64,000 bases of DNA from Colletes latitarsis. Lineage: Eukaryota > Arthropoda > Insecta > Hymenoptera > Colletidae. The notes beneath the pieces are model-generated. The model saw nothing but the letters and a program-made list of their open reading frames with translations. It did not search any database and had not been told where the DNA came from. Positions 11,601-25,353 of the stretch are shown one piece after another. Every line of letters starts with the position of its first letter. The first letter of the stretch is position 1. The stretch lies in assembly GCF_051014445.1 (NCBI RefSeq), contig NW_027488369.1:12418001-12482000 (forward strand), written 5' to 3'. The position numbers and the translations under genes are program-made.

Positions 11601-13285
11601 TGCGTTATCCTCTAAAATATTAATGGAAACCAGGTTTATTTGACTGTTTGAGTGTTGTACTTCATTACTACAGGATGCAATCCAGAAACAGCCCAGGATC
11701 TAGCCATGAAGTATGAGAAATATGCGAAAGAATGAGCCTGATCAGAGCAAATCCCAGACCTAACCTAGACCAAACATGAATTATTCTCTAATATATTGAT
11801 CGAAACCAGGTTTAATTGACTGTTTCAGTGTGGTACCACATTACTACAAGATCCAAGCCAGTAAAAACCCAGGATCCGTTCAACAAGTATGTGAAGAATG
11901 CGAAAGTATGAGTCTGATGTGTGAAAATCCTCGGCCTAACCTAGACCTAACATGCGTTATCCTCAAAAATATTGATCGAAACCAGGTTTAATCGACTGTT
12001 TCAGTGTGGTACCACATTACTGCGTGATCCAAACCAGAAAAAAACCCAGGATCTGTTCAACACGTATGTGAAGTATGCGAAAGTTTGAGTCTGATGAGGG
12101 CAAATCCCAGGCCTAAACTAGACATAACTTTCGTTATCCTCTAAAATATTGATCGAAACCAGGTTTGATTGACTGTTTTAGTGTGGTACCACTTTACTAC
12201 GTGATCCAAAGCAGAAAAAACCCTCGATCAGGTCAACATGCATGTTAAAACTGCGAAAGTATGAGCCTGATGAGGGCAAATCCCAGACCTATCCCAGACC
12301 TAACATGCGTTATCCTCAAAAATATTAATCGAAACCAGGTTTAGTCGACTGTTTCAGTGTGGTACCACATTACTACCTGATCCATACCAGAAAAAAAACA
12401 GGATCCGTTGAACAAGTATGTGAAGAATGCGAAAGTATGAGTCTGATGAGTGAAAATCTCAGGCCTTACCTAGACCTAACTTGCGTTGTCGTCTAAAATA
12501 TTGATGGAAACCAGGTTTCATTGACTGTTTCAGTGTGGTACTACATTACTACGTGATGCAATCCAGAAAAAGCCCAGGATCTAGCCATCAAGTATGAGAA
12601 ATATGCGAAAGAATGAGCCTGATGAGAGCAAATCCCAGACCTAACCTAGACCTAACATGCGTTATCCTCTAAAATATTGAGCGAAACCAGGTTTAATGGA
12701 CTGTTTCAGTGTGGTACCACACTACTATGGGATCCAAACCAGAAAAAACCCAGGATCTGTTCAACAAGTATGTGAAAAACGCGAAAGTATGAGCCTGATG
12801 AGAGCAAATCCCAGACCTATCCCAGACCTAACTTGCGTTGTCCTCTAAAATATTGATGGAAACCAGGTTTAATTGACTGTTTCAGTGTTGTACTTCATTA
12901 CTACGTGATGCAATCCAGAAAATGCCCAGGATCTAGCCATCAAGTATGAGAAATATGCGAAAGAATGAGCCTGATGGGAGCAAATCCCAGACCTAACCTA
13001 GACCTAACATGAATTATTCTCTAAAATATTGGTCGAAACCAGGTTTAATTGACTGTTTCAGTGTGGAACCACATTACTATGTGATCCAATCCAGAAAATA
13101 ACCCAGGATCTGTTCAACGAGTATGTGAAGTGTGCGAAAGTATGAGTCTGATGAGTGAAAATCCCAGGCCTAACCTAGACCTAACATGCGTTATCCTCAA
13201 AAATATTGATCGAAACCTGGTTTAATCGACTGTTTCAGTGTGGTACCACATTACTATGTGATCAAACCAGAAAATAACCCAGGAT
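8645..13285 (+). repeat. 28-monomer unit, copy 2 (27 monomers)
   Basis: This copy follows 3711-8525 monomer by monomer, with only scattered substitutions and one whole-monomer loss. The identical 81-codon open stretches at 6611 and 11370 are 4759 bp apart. Similarity ends near 13285, where this copy reads GGATCTGTTCAACGATGATG and copy 1 reads GGATCCGTTCAACAAGAATG. The sharp junction at 8640-8645 lies inside a monomer in GGTTTAATTGA(T/C)TG, as expected for unequal exchange between registered monomers. Confidence 0.88.
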
Positions 13286-16200
13286 CTGTTCAACGATGAT
13301 GTGAAGTGTGCGGAAATATGAGTCTGATGAGGGCAAATCCCAGACCTATCCCAGACCTAACATGCGTTATCCTCTAAAATATTTATCAAGACCAGGTTTA
13401 ATTGATTGTTTCAGTGTGGACGCACATAACTACGTGATCCAAACCAGAAAAAACCCAGGATCCGTTCAACAAGTATGTGAAGAATGCGAAAGTATGAGTC
13501 TGATGAGTGAAAAAACCAGGCCTGACCTAGACCTAACATGCGTTGTCCTCTAAAATTTTGAGCGAAACCAGGTTTAATGGACTGTTTCAGTGTGGTACCA
13601 CACTACTTCGTGATCGAAACCAGAAAAAACCCAGGATCTGTTCAACGAGTATGTGAAGTGTGCCGAAATATGAGTCTGATGAGGGCAAATCCCAGACCTA
13701 TCCCAGACCTAACATGCGTTATCCTCTAAAATATTTATCAAGACCAGGTTTAATTGATTGTTTCAGTGTGGACCCACATAACTACGTGATCCAAACCAGA
13801 AAAAACCCAGGATCCGTTCAACAAGTATGTGAAGAATGCGAAAGTATGAGTCTGATGAGTGAAAAAACCAGGCCTGACCTAGACCTAACATGCGTTGTCC
13901 TCTAAAATATTGAGCGAAACCAGGTTTAATCGACTGTTCCAGTGTGGTCCCACATTACTACGTGATCCAAACCAGAAAAAACCCAGGATCCGTTCAACAA
14001 GTATGTGAAGAATGCGAAAGTACGAGCCTGATGAGGGCAAATCCCAGACCTATCCCAGACCTAACTTGCGTTGTCCTCTAAAATATTGATGGAAACCAGG
14101 TTTAATTGACTGTTTCAGTGTTGTACTTCATTACTACGTGTTGCAATCCAGAACAAGCCCAGGATCTAGCCATCAAGTATGAGAAATATGCGAAAGAATG
14201 AGCCTGATGAGAGCAAATCCCAGACCTAAACTAGACCTAACATGAATTATTCTCTAAAATATTGGTCGAAACCAGGTTTAAGTGACTGTTTCAGTATGGT
14301 CCCACATTACTACGTGATCCAAACCAGAAAAAAGCCAGGCTCCGTTCAACAAGTATGTGAAAAACGCGAAACTGTGTGCCTGATGAGGGCAAATCTTAGA
14401 CCTAACCCAGACCTAAGATGCGCTATCCTCTAAAATAATTATCCAGACCAGGTTTCATTGAATGTTTCAGTGTGGTACCACTTTACTACGTGATCCAATC
14501 CAGAAATAGCCCAGGATCTAGCCATGAAGTATGAGAAATATGCGAAAGTATGAGCCTGATGAGGGCAAATCCTAGACCTAACCCAGACCTAACATGCGTT
14601 ATCCTCTAAAATATTTATCAAGACCAGGTTTAATTGAATGTTTCAGTGTGGTACCACATTACTATGTGATCCAAACCAGAAAATAACCCAGGATCTGTTC
14701 AACGAGTATGTGAAGTGTGCGAAAGTATGAGTCTCATGAGGGCAAATCCCAGACCTATCCCAGACCTAACATGCGTTGTCCTCTAATATATTTATCAAGA
14801 CCAGGTTTAATTGACAGTTTTAGTGTGGTACCACATTACTACGTCAGCCAAACCAGAAAAATCCAGGATCCGTTCAACAAGTATGTGAAGAATGCGAAAG
14901 TATGAGTATGATGAGTGAAAATCCCAGGCCTGACCTAGACCTAACATGCGTTATCCTCTAAAATATTGAGCGATACCAGGTTTAATGGACTGTTTCAGTG
15001 TGGTACAACACTACTACGGTATCCAAACCAGAAAAAACCCAGGATCTGTTCAACAAGTATGTGAAGAACGCGAAAGTATGAGCCTGATGAGGGCAAATCC
15101 CAGACCTATCCCAGACCCAACTTGCGTTGTCCTCTAAAGTATTGATGGAAACCAGGTTTAATTGACTGTTTCAGTGTTGTACTTCATTACTACGTGATGC
15201 AATCCAGAAAAAGCCCAGGATCTAGCCATCAAGTATGAGAAATATGCGAAAGAATGAGCCTGATGAGAGCAAATCCCAGACCTAACCTAGACCTAACATG
15301 AATTATTCTCTAAAATATTGGTCGAAACCAGGTTTAATTGACTGTTTCAGTGTGGTCCCACATTACTACGTGATCCAAACCAGAAAAAACGCAGGATCCG
15401 TTCAACAAGTATGTGAAGAATGCGAAAGAATGAGTCTGATGTGTGAAAATCCCAGGCCTAACCTAGACCTAACATGCGTTATCCTCAAAAATATTGATCG
15501 AAACCTGGTTTAATCGACTGTTTCAGTGTGGTACCACATTACTATGTGATCCAAACCAGAAAATAACCCAGGATCTGTTCAACGAGTATGTGAAGAATGC
15601 GAAAGTATGAGTCTGATGTGTGGAAATCCCAGGCCTAACCTAGACCTAACATGCGTTATCCTCAAAAATATTGATCGAAACCTGGTTTAATCGACCGTTT
15701 CAGTTTGGTACCACATTACTATGTGATCCAAACCAGAAAATAACCCAGGATCTGTTCAACGAGTATGTGAAGTGTGCGTAAGTATGAGTCTGATGAGGGC
15801 AAATCCCAGACCTATCCCAGACCGAACTTGCGTTATCCTCTAAAATATTGATCGAAACCAGGTTTAATCGACTGTTTCAGTGTGGAAACACATTACTACG
15901 TGATCCAAACCAGAAAATAACCCAGGATCTGTTCAACGAGTATGTGAAGTGTGCGAAAGTATGAGTCTGATGAGGGCAAATCCCAGACCTATCCCAGACC
16001 TAACATGCGTTATCCTCTAAAATATTTATCAAGACCAGGTTTAATTGAATGTTTCAGTGTGGTACCACATTACTACGTGATGCAATGCAGAAATAGCCCA
16101 GGATCTAGCCATGAAGTATGAGAAATATGCGATAGTAAGAGCCTGATGAGGGCAAATCCTAGACCTATCCCAGACCTAACTTGCGTTATCCTCTAAAATA

Positions 16201-19200
16201 TTGATCGAAACCAGGTTTAATTGACTGTTTCAGCGTGGTACCACATTACTACGTGATACAATGCAGAAACAGCCCAGGATCTAGCCATGAAGTATGAGAA
16301 ATATGCGAAAGTATGAGCCTGATGAGGGCAAATCCTAGTCGTAACCCAGACCTAACATGCGTTATCCTCTAAAATATTGATCGCAACCAGGTTTAATGGA
16401 CTGTTTCTGTGTGGTACCACACAACTACGTGATCCACACCAGAAAAAACCCAGGATCTGTTCAACAAGTATGTGAAAAACGCGAAAGTATGAGTCTGATG
16501 GGTGAAAATCCCAGGCCTAACCTAGACCTAACATGCGTTATCCTCAAAAATATTGATCGAAACCTGGTTTAATCGACTGTTTCAGTGTGGTACCACATTA
16601 CTATGTGATCCAAACCAGAAAATAACCCAGGATCTGTTCAACGAGTATGTGAAGTGTGCGAAAGTATGAGTCTGATGAGGGCAAATCCCAGACCTATCCC
16701 AGACCTAACATGCGTTGTCCTCTAAAATATTGATCGTAACCAGGTTTAATTGACAGTTTCAGTGTGGTACCACATTACTACGTGATCCAAGCCAGAAAAA
16801 AACCCAGGATCCGTTCAACAAGTATGTGAAGAATGCGAAAGTATGAGTCTGATGAGTGAAAATCCCAGGCCTGGCCTAGACCAAACATGCGTTATCCTCT
16901 AAAATATTGAGCGAAACCAGGTTTAATCGACATTTTCAGTGTGGTACCACATTACTATGTGATCCAAACCAGAAAATAGCCCAGGATCTGTTCAACGAGT
17001 ATGTGAAGTGTGCGAAAGTATGAGTCTGATGAGGGCAAATCCCAGACCTATCCCAGACCTAACATGCGTTATCCTCTAATATATTTATCAAGACCAGGTT
17101 TAATTGATTGTTTCAGTGTGGACCCACATTACTACGTGATCCAAACCAGAAAAATCCCAGGATCCGTTCAACAAGTATGTGAAGAATGCGAAAGTATGAG
17201 TCTGATGAGTGAAAATCCCAGGCCTGACCTAGACCTAACATGCGTTATCCTCTAAAACATTGAGCGAAACCATGTTTAATGGGCTGTTTCAGTGTGGTAC
17301 CACACTACTACGGGATCCAAACCAGAAAAATCCCAGGATCTGTTCAACAAGTATGTGAAAAACGCGACAGTATGAGCCTGATGAGGGCAAATCCCAGACC
17401 TATCCCAGACCTAACTTGCGTTGTCCTCTAAAATATTGATCGAAACCAGGTTTAATTGACAGTTTCAGTGTGGTACCACATTACTACGTGATCCAATCCA
17501 GAAATAGCCCAGGATCTAGCCATGAAGTATGAGAAATATGCGAAAGTATGAGCCTGACGAGGGCAAATCCTAGACCTAACCCAGACCTAACATGCGTTAT
17601 CCTCTAAAATATTTCTCCAGACCAGGTTTCATTGAATGTTTCAGTGTGGTACCACCTTACTACGTGATCCAATCCAGAAATAGCCCAGGATCTAGCCATG
17701 AAGTATGAGAAATATGAGAAAGTATGAGCCTGATGAGGGCAAATCCTAGACCTAACCCAGACGTAACATGCGTTATATTCTAAAATATTTATCAAGACCA
17801 GGTTTAATTGAATGTTTCAGTGTGGTACCACATTACTACGTGATCCAAACCAGAAAAAACCCAGGATCCGTTCAAGAAGTATGTGAAGAATGCGAAAGTA
17901 TGAGTCTGATGAGTGAAAATCCCAGGCCTGGCCTAGACCTAACATGCGTTATCCTCTAAAATATTGAGCGAAACCAGGTTTAATCGACTGTTTCAGTGTG
18001 GTACCACATTACTATGTGATCCAAATCAGAAAATAACCCAGGATCTGTTCAACGAGTATGTGAAGTGTGCGAAAGTATGAGTCTGATGAGGGCAAATCCC
18101 AGACCTATCCCAGACCTAACATGCGTTATCCTCTAATATATTTATCAAGACCAGGTTTAATTGATTGTTTCAGTGTGGACCCACATTTCTACGTGATCCA
18201 AACCAGAAAAAACCCAGGATCCGTTCAACAAGTATGTGAAGAATGCGAAAGTATGAGTGTGATGAGTGAAAATCCCAGGCCTGACCTAGACCTAACATGC
18301 GTTATCCTCTAAAATATTGAGCGAAACCATGTTTAATGGACTGTTTCAGTGTGGTACCACATTACTACGTGATCCAAACCAGAAAAAACACAGGATCTGT
18401 TCAACAAGTATGTGAAAAACGCGAAACTGTGAGGCTGATGAGGGCAAATCTTAGACCTAACCCAGACCTAAGATGCGTTATCCTCTAAAATATTTATCCA
18501 GACCAGGTTTCATTGAATGTTTCAGTGTGGTACCACTTTACTACGTGATCCAATCCAGAAATAGCCCAGGATCTAGCCATGAAGTATGAGAAATATGCGA
18601 TAGTAAGAGCCGGATGCGGGCAAATCCTAGACCTATCCCAGACCTAACTTGCGTTATCCTCTAAAATATTGATCGAAACCAGCTTTAATTGAGTGTTTCA
18701 GCGTGGTACCACATTACTACGTGATCCAAACCAGAAAAAACCCAGGATCCGTTCAACAAGAATGTGAAGAATGTGAATGTATGAGTCTGATCAGTGAAAA
18801 TCTCAGGCCTTACCTAGACCTAACTTGCGTTGTCCTCTAAAATATTGATGGAAACCAGGTTTCATTGACTGTTTCAGTGTGGTACCACATTACTATGTGA
18901 TCCAAACCAGAAAATAACCCAGGATCTGTTCAACGAGTATGTGAAGTGTGCGAAAGTATGAGTCTGATGAGGGCAAATCCCAGACCTAACATGCGTTATC
19001 CTCCAATATATTTATCAAGACCAGGTTTAATTGATTGTTTCAGTGTGGACCCACATTACTTCGTGATCCAAACCAGAAAAAACCCAGGATCTGTTCAACA
19101 AGTATGTGAAAAACGCGAAACTGTGAGCCTGACGAGGGCAAATCTTAGACCTATCCCAGACCTAAGATGCGTTGTCCTCTAAAATATTTATCCAGACCAG

Positions 19201-22200
19201 GTTTCATTGAATGTTTCAGTGTGGTACCACTTTACTACGTGATCCAATCCAGAAATAGCCCTGGATCTAGCCATGAAGTATGAGAAATATGCGAAAGTAT
19301 TAGCCTGATGAGGGCAAATCCTAGACCTAACCCAGACCTAACATGCGTTATCCTCTAAAATATTTATCAAGACCAGGTTTAATTGATTGTTTCAGTGTGG
19401 GCCCACATTACTACGTGACCCAAACCAGAAAAAACCCATGATCCGTTCAACAAGTATGTGAAGAATGCGAAAGTATGAGTCTGATGAGTGAAAATCCCAG
19501 GCCTGACCTAGACCTAACATGCGTTATCCTCTAAAATATTGAGCGAAACCAGGTTTAATGGACTGTTTCAGTGTGGTACCACACTACTACGTGATCCAAA
19601 CCAGAAAAAACCCAGGATCCGTTCAACAAGTATGTGAAGTGTGCGAAAGTATGAGCCCGATGAGAGCAAATCCCAGACCTAACCTAGACCTAACATGAAT
19701 TATTCTCTAAAATATTGGTCGAAACCAGGTTTAATTGACTGTTTCAGTGTGGTCCCACATTACTACGTGACCCAAACCAGAAAAAACCCAGGATCCGTTC
19801 AACAAGTATGTGAAGAATGCGAAAGTATGAGTCTGATGAGTGAAAAAACCAGGCCTGACCTAGACCTAACATGCGTTATCCTCCAAAATAATGAGCGAAA
19901 CCAGGTTTAATGGACTGTTTCAGTATGGTACCACATTACTACGTGATACAAACCAGAAAAAACCCAGGATCCGTTCAACAAGTATGTGAAGAATGCGAAA
20001 GTATGAGTCTGATGAGTGAGAATCCCAGACCTAACCTAGACCTAACATGCGTTATCCTCAAAAATATTGATCGAAACCTGGTTTAATCGACTGTTTCAGT
20101 TTGGTACCACATTACTATGTGATCCAAACCAGAAAATAACCCAGGATCTGTTCAACGAGTATGTGAAGTGTGCGTAAGTATGAGTCTGATGAGGGCAAAT
20201 CCCAGACCTATCCCAGACCTAACTTGCGTTATCCTCTAAAATATTGATCGAAACTAGGTTTAACCGACTGTTTCAGTGTGGAACCACATTACTACGTGAT
20301 CCAAACCAGAAAAAACCCAGGATCAGTTCAACAACTATGTGAAGAATGCGAAAGTATGAGTCTGATGAGTGAAAATCCCAAGCCTAACCTAGACCTAACA
20401 TGCGTTATCCTCAAAAATATTGATCGAAACCTGGTTTAATCGTCTGTTTCAGAGTGGTACCACATTACTATGTGATCAAAACCAGAAAATAACCCAGGAT
20501 CTGTTCAACGAGTATGTGGAGTGTGCGTAAGTATGAGTCTGATGAGGGCAAATCCCAGACCTATCCCAGACCTAACATGCGTTATCCTCTAAAATACTGA
20601 GCGAAACCAGGTTTAATTGATTGTTTCAGTGTGGACCCACATTACTACGTGATCCAAACCAGAAAAAACCCAGGATCCGTTCAACGAGTATGTGAAGAAT
20701 GCGAAAGTATGAGTCTGATGAGTGAAAATCCCAGGCCTGACCTAGACCTAACATGCGTTATCCTCTAAAACACTGAGCGAAACCAGGTTTAATGGACAGT
20801 TTCAGTGTGGTACCACACTACTACGTGATCCAAACCAGAAAAAACCCAGGATCCGTTCAACAAGTATGTGAAGTGTGCGAAAGTATGAGCCTGATGAAAG
20901 CAAATCCCAGACCAAACCTAGACCTAACATGAATTATTCTCTAAAATATTGGTCGAAACCAGGTTTAATTGACTGTTTCAGTGTGGTCCCACATTACTAC
21001 GTGACCCAAACCAGAAAAAACCCAGGATCCGTTCAACAAGTATGTGAAGAATGCGAAAGTATGAGTCTGATGAGTGAAAAAACCAGGCCTGACCTAGACC
21101 TAACATGCGTTATCCTCTAAAATATTGAGCGAAACCAGGTTTAATGGACTGTTTCAGTGTGGTACCACACTACTACGGGATCTAAACCAGAAAAAACCCA
21201 GGATCTGTTCAACTAGTATGTGAAAAACGCGAAAGTATGAGCCTGATGAGGGCAAACCCCAGACCTATCCCAGACCTAACTTGCGTTATCCTCTAAAATA
21301 TTGATCGAAACCAGGTTTAATCGACTGTTTCAGTGTGGAACCACATTACTACGTGATCCAAACCAGAAAAAAACCCAGGATCTTGTCAACGAGTATGTGA
21401 AGTGTGCGAAAGTATGAGTCTGATGAGGGCTAATCCCAGACCTATCCCAGACCTAGCTTGCGTTATCCTCTAAAATATTGATCGAAACTAGGTTTAACCG
21501 ACTGTTTCAGTGTGGTCCCACATTACTACGTGACCCAAACCAGAAAAAACCCAGGATCCGTTCAACAAGTATGTGAAGAATGCGAAAGTATGAGTCTGAT
21601 GAGTGAAAATCCCAAGCCTAACCTAGACCTAACTTGCGTTATCCTCTAAAATATTGGTCGAAACCTGGTTTAGTCGACTGCCTCAGAGTGGTACCACATT
21701 ACTAGTGATCCCAACTAGAAAATAACCCAGGATCTGTTCAACGAGTATGTGAAGTGTGCGAAAGTATGAGTCTGATGATGGCAAATCCCAGACCTATCCC
21801 AGACGTAACATGCGTTATCCTCTAAAATATTGATCGAAACCAGGTTTAATCGACTGTCTCAGTGTGGAAACACATTACTACGTGATCCAAACCAGAAAAT
21901 AACCCAGGATCTGTTCAACGAGTATGTGAAGTGTGCGAAAGTATGAGTCTGATGAGGGCAAATCCCAGACCTATCCCAGACCTAACTTGCGTTATCCTCT
22001 AAAATATTGATCGAAACCAGGTTTAATCGACTGTCTCAGTGTGGAAACACATTACTACGTGATCCAAACCAGAAAAAAACCCAGGATCTTGTCATCGAGT
22101 ATGTGAAGTGTGCGAAAGTATGAGTCTGATGATGGCAAATCCCAGACCTATCCCAGACGTAACATGCGTTATCCTCTAAAATATTTATCAAGACCAGGTT

Positions 22201-22576
22201 TAATTGATTGTTTTCAGTGTGGACCCACATTACGACGTGTTCCAAACCAGAAAAAACCCTGGATCCGTTCAACAAGTATGTGAAGAATGCGAAAGTATGA
22301 GTCTGATGAGGGCTAATCCCAGACCTATCCCAGACCTAACTTGCGTTATCCTCTAAAATATTGATCGAAACCTGGTTTAATCGACTGTTTCAGTGTGGTA
22401 CCACATTACTATGTGATCCAAACCAGAAAATAACCCAGGATCTGTTCAACGAGTATGTGAAGGGTGCGAAAGTATGAGTCTGACGAGGTCAAATCCCAGA
22501 CCTATCCCAGACCTAACTTGCGTTATCCTCTAAAATATTGATCGAAACCAGGTTTAATCGACTGTTTCAGTGTAGT
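13286..22576 (+). repeat. Older mosaic of satellite monomers
   Basis: Only 176/177-bp monomers are present, with short-range duplications instead of a long unit. A two-monomer repeat is visible at 13308/13660 (352 bp). A six-monomer offset (1057 bp) links about 16800-17305 with 17857-18362, sharing the private CCATGTTTAATG. A seven-monomer offset (about 1234 bp) links 19380-19890 with 20614-21125. The variant ACTAGGTTTAACCGACTG, found at 5460 and 10219 in the 28-monomer unit, recurs at about 20253 and 21487, so pieces of that unit also lie here. No gene or foreign sequence is seen. Confidence 0.85.
18854..19019 (+). repeat. Short monomer (166 bp) lacking one internal 11-bp repeat
   Basis: Where normal units have two tandem copies of the 11-base element CCCAGACCTAT/CCCAGACCTAA, this monomer has one (GGGCAAATCCCAGACCTAACATG). 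It belongs to the 177-bp GAAAATAAC subtype, so the loss is exactly 11 bp. Slippage or exchange between the two direct repeats explains it directly. Confidence 0.85.
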
Positions 22577-24161
22577 ACCACATTACTACGTGATCCAAAC
22601 CAGAAAAAACCCAGGATCAGTTCAACAAGTATGTGAAAAACGCGAAAGTATGAGCCTGATTAGGGCGAATCCCAGACCTATCCCAGACCTAACTTGCGTT
22701 ATCCTCTAAAATATTGATCGAAACCAGGTTTAGTTGACTGTTTCAGCGTGGTACCACATTATTACCTGATACAATCCAGAAACAGCCCAGGATCTAGCCA
22801 GGAAGTATGAGAAATATGCGAAAGTAGGAGCCTGATGAGGGCAAATCCTAGACCTAACCCAAACCTAACATGCGCTATCCTCTAAAATAATTATCAAGAC
22901 CAGGTTTAATTGAATGCTTCAGTGTGGTACCACATTACTACGTGATCCAAACCAGAAAAAACCCAGGATCCGTTCAACAAGTATGTGAAGAATGCGAAAG
23001 TATGAGTCTGATGAGTGAAAATCCCAGACCTAACCTAGACCTGACATGCGTTAACCTCTAAAATATTGATGGAAACCTGGTTTAATTGACTGTTTCAGTG
23101 TTGTACTTCATTACTACGTGATGCGATCCAGAAAAAGCCCAGGATCTAGCCATCAAGTATGAGAAATATGCGAAAGAATGAGCCTGATGAGAGCAAATCC
23201 CAGACCTAACCCAGACCTAACAAGCGTTATCCTCAAAAATATTGATCGAAACCTGGTTTAATCGACTGTTTCAGTGTGGTACCACATTACTATGTGATCC
23301 AAACCAGAAAATAACCCAGGATCAGTTCAACGAGTATGTGAAGTGTGCGAAAGTATGAGTCTGATTAGGGCAAATCCCAGACCTACACCAGACCTAACAT
23401 GCGCTATCCTCTATAATATTTATCAAGACCCGTTTTAATTGATTGTTTCAGTGTGGTCCCACATTACCACGTGATCCTATCCAGAAAAAGCCCAGGATCT
23501 AGCCATCAAGTATGAGTAATATGCGAAAGAATGAGCCTGATGAGAGTAAATCCCAGACCTAACCTAGACCTAACATGAATTATTCTCTAAAATATTGATC
23601 GAAACCAGGTTTAATTGACTGTTTCAGTGTGGTCCCACATTACTACGTGATCCAAACCAGAAAAAACCCAGGATCCGTTCAACAAGTATTTGAAGAATGC
23701 GAAAGTATGAGTCTGATGAGGGCAAATCTTAGACCTAACCTTGACCTAACATGCGTTATCCCCTAAAATATTTATCCAGACCAGGTTTCATTGAATGTTT
23801 CAGTGTGGTACCACTTTACTATGTGATCCAATCCAGAAATAGCCCAGCATCTAGCCATGAAGTATGACAAATATGCGAAAGTAAGAGCCTGATGAGGGCA
23901 AATCCTAGGCCTATCCCAGACCTAACTTGCGTTATCCTCTAAAGTATTGATCGAAACCAGGTTTAATTGACTGTTTCAGCGTGGTACCACATTACTACGT
24001 GATACAATCCAGAAACAGCCCAGGATCTAGCCATGAAGGGTGAGAAATATGGGAAAGTATGAGCCTGATGGGGGCAAATCCTAGTCCTAACCCAGACCTA
24101 ACATGCGTTATCCTCTAAAATGTTGATCGAAACCTGGTTTAATCGACTGACTCAGAGTGGT
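22577..24161 (+). repeat. Nine-monomer repeat period (1585 bp), copy 1
   Basis: It starts with GATCAGTTCAAC, then a GATTAGGGCGAATCC monomer, then one with ATTATTACCTGATACAATCC. The same series recurs 1585 bp downstream (ATTACCTGAT at 22761 and 24346). Clear similarity to the second copy covers about the first 600 bp. The rest includes the GATGCGATCC and GATTAGGGC monomers of the recurrent cassette (23075-23603). Confidence 0.7.
23075..23603 (+). repeat. Recurrent cassette, partial occurrence (monomers 2-4)
   Basis: It shows the cassette order: GATGGAAACCTGG with GATGCGATCC; then CCTCAAAAATATTGATCGA with GATCAGTTCAACGAG and GATTAGGGC; then GCGCTATCC with a GTGGTCCCAC centre. It is the most diverged copy, with CAAGCGTTATCC, CTATAATATT and GACCCGTTTTAATT. 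Its first monomer does not carry GTTTAGTCGACTG. Confidence 0.65.
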
Positions 24162-24765
24162 ACCACATTACTACGTGATCCAAACCAGAAAAAACCCAGG
24201 ATCAGTTCAACAAGTATGTGAAAAACGCGAAAGTATGAGCCTGATTAGAGCGAATCCCAGACCTATCCCAGACCTAACTTGCGTTATCCTCTAAAATATT
24301 GATCGAAACCAGGTTTAATTGACTGTTTCAGCGTGGTACCACATTATTACCTGATACAATCCAGAAACAGCCCAGGATCTAGCCATGAAGTATGAGAAAT
24401 ATGCGAAAGTATGAGCCTGATGAGGGCAAATCCTAGACCTAACCCAAACCTAACATGCGCTATCCTCTAAAATAATTATCAAGACCAGGTTTAATTGAAT
24501 GTTTCAGTGTGGTACCACATTACTACGTGATCCACACCAGAAAAAACCCAGGATCCGTTCAACAAGTATGTGAAGAATGCGAAAGTATGAGTCTGATGAG
24601 TGAAAATCCCAGACCTAACCTAGACCTAACATGCGTTATGCTCTAAAATATTGACGGAAACCTGGTTTAATTGACTGTTTCGGTGTTGTACTTCATTACT
24701 ACGTGATGCGATCCAGAAAAAGCCCAGGATCTAGCCATCAAGTATGAGTAATATGCGAAAGAATG
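24162..24765 (+). repeat. Nine-monomer repeat period, partial copy 2
   Basis: About 3.4 monomers match 22577-23180 with scattered substitutions. The marker series is the same: GATTAG(G/A)GCGAATCC, ATTACCTGATAC, CGCTATCCTCTAAAATAATT and a diverged GA(T/C)GGAAACCTGG. After about 24765 the copy departs, with GAGTCTGATGAGTG replacing GAGCCTGATGAGAG. Confidence 0.7.
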
Positions 24766-25188
24766 AGTCTGATGAGTGAAAATCCCAGGCCTAACCTAGA
24801 CCTAACATGAATTATTCTCTAAAATATTGATCGAAACCAGGTTTAATTGACTGTTTCAGTGTGGTCCCACATTACTACGTGATCCAAACCAGAAAAAACC
24901 CAGGGTCCGTTCAACAAGTATGTGTAGAATGCGCAAGTATGAGTCTGATGAGTGAAAATCCCAAGCCTAACCTAGGCCTAACATGCGTTATCCTCAAAAA
25001 TATTGATCGAAACCTGGTTTAAATGACTGTTTCAGTGTGGTACCATATTAATATGTGATCCAAACCAGAAAATAACCCAGGATCTGTTCAACGAGTATGT
25101 GAAGGGTGCGAAAGTATGAGTCTGACGAGGGCAAATCCCAGACCTATCCCAGACCTAACTTGCGTTATCCTCTAAAATATTGATCCAA

Positions 25189-25353
25189 ACCAGGTTTAAT
25201 GGACTGTTTCAGTGTGGTACCACACTACTACGTGATCCAAACCAGAAGAAACCCAGGATCTGTTCAACAAGTATGTGAAAAACGCGAAATTATGAGCCTG
25301 ATGAGGGCAAATCCCAGACCTAACTTGCGTTGTCCTCTAAGATATTGATGGAA
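25189..25353 (+). repeat. Short monomer (165 bp) lacking one internal 11-bp repeat
   Basis: Reads GGGCAAATCCCAGACCTAACTTGCG, with a single 11-base element in the tail, exactly 11 bp below the usual 176. Neighbouring bases (ACTTGCGTTGTCCTCTAAGATATTG) differ from the short monomer at 18854-19019 (ACATGCGTTATCC), so the two contractions look independent. Confidence 0.85.

Noticed and set aside
17604..22275. Minus-strand open frames at 17604-17795 and 22036-22275
   Set aside because: Reverse-complement readings of the same satellite monomers, without recurring structure of their own.
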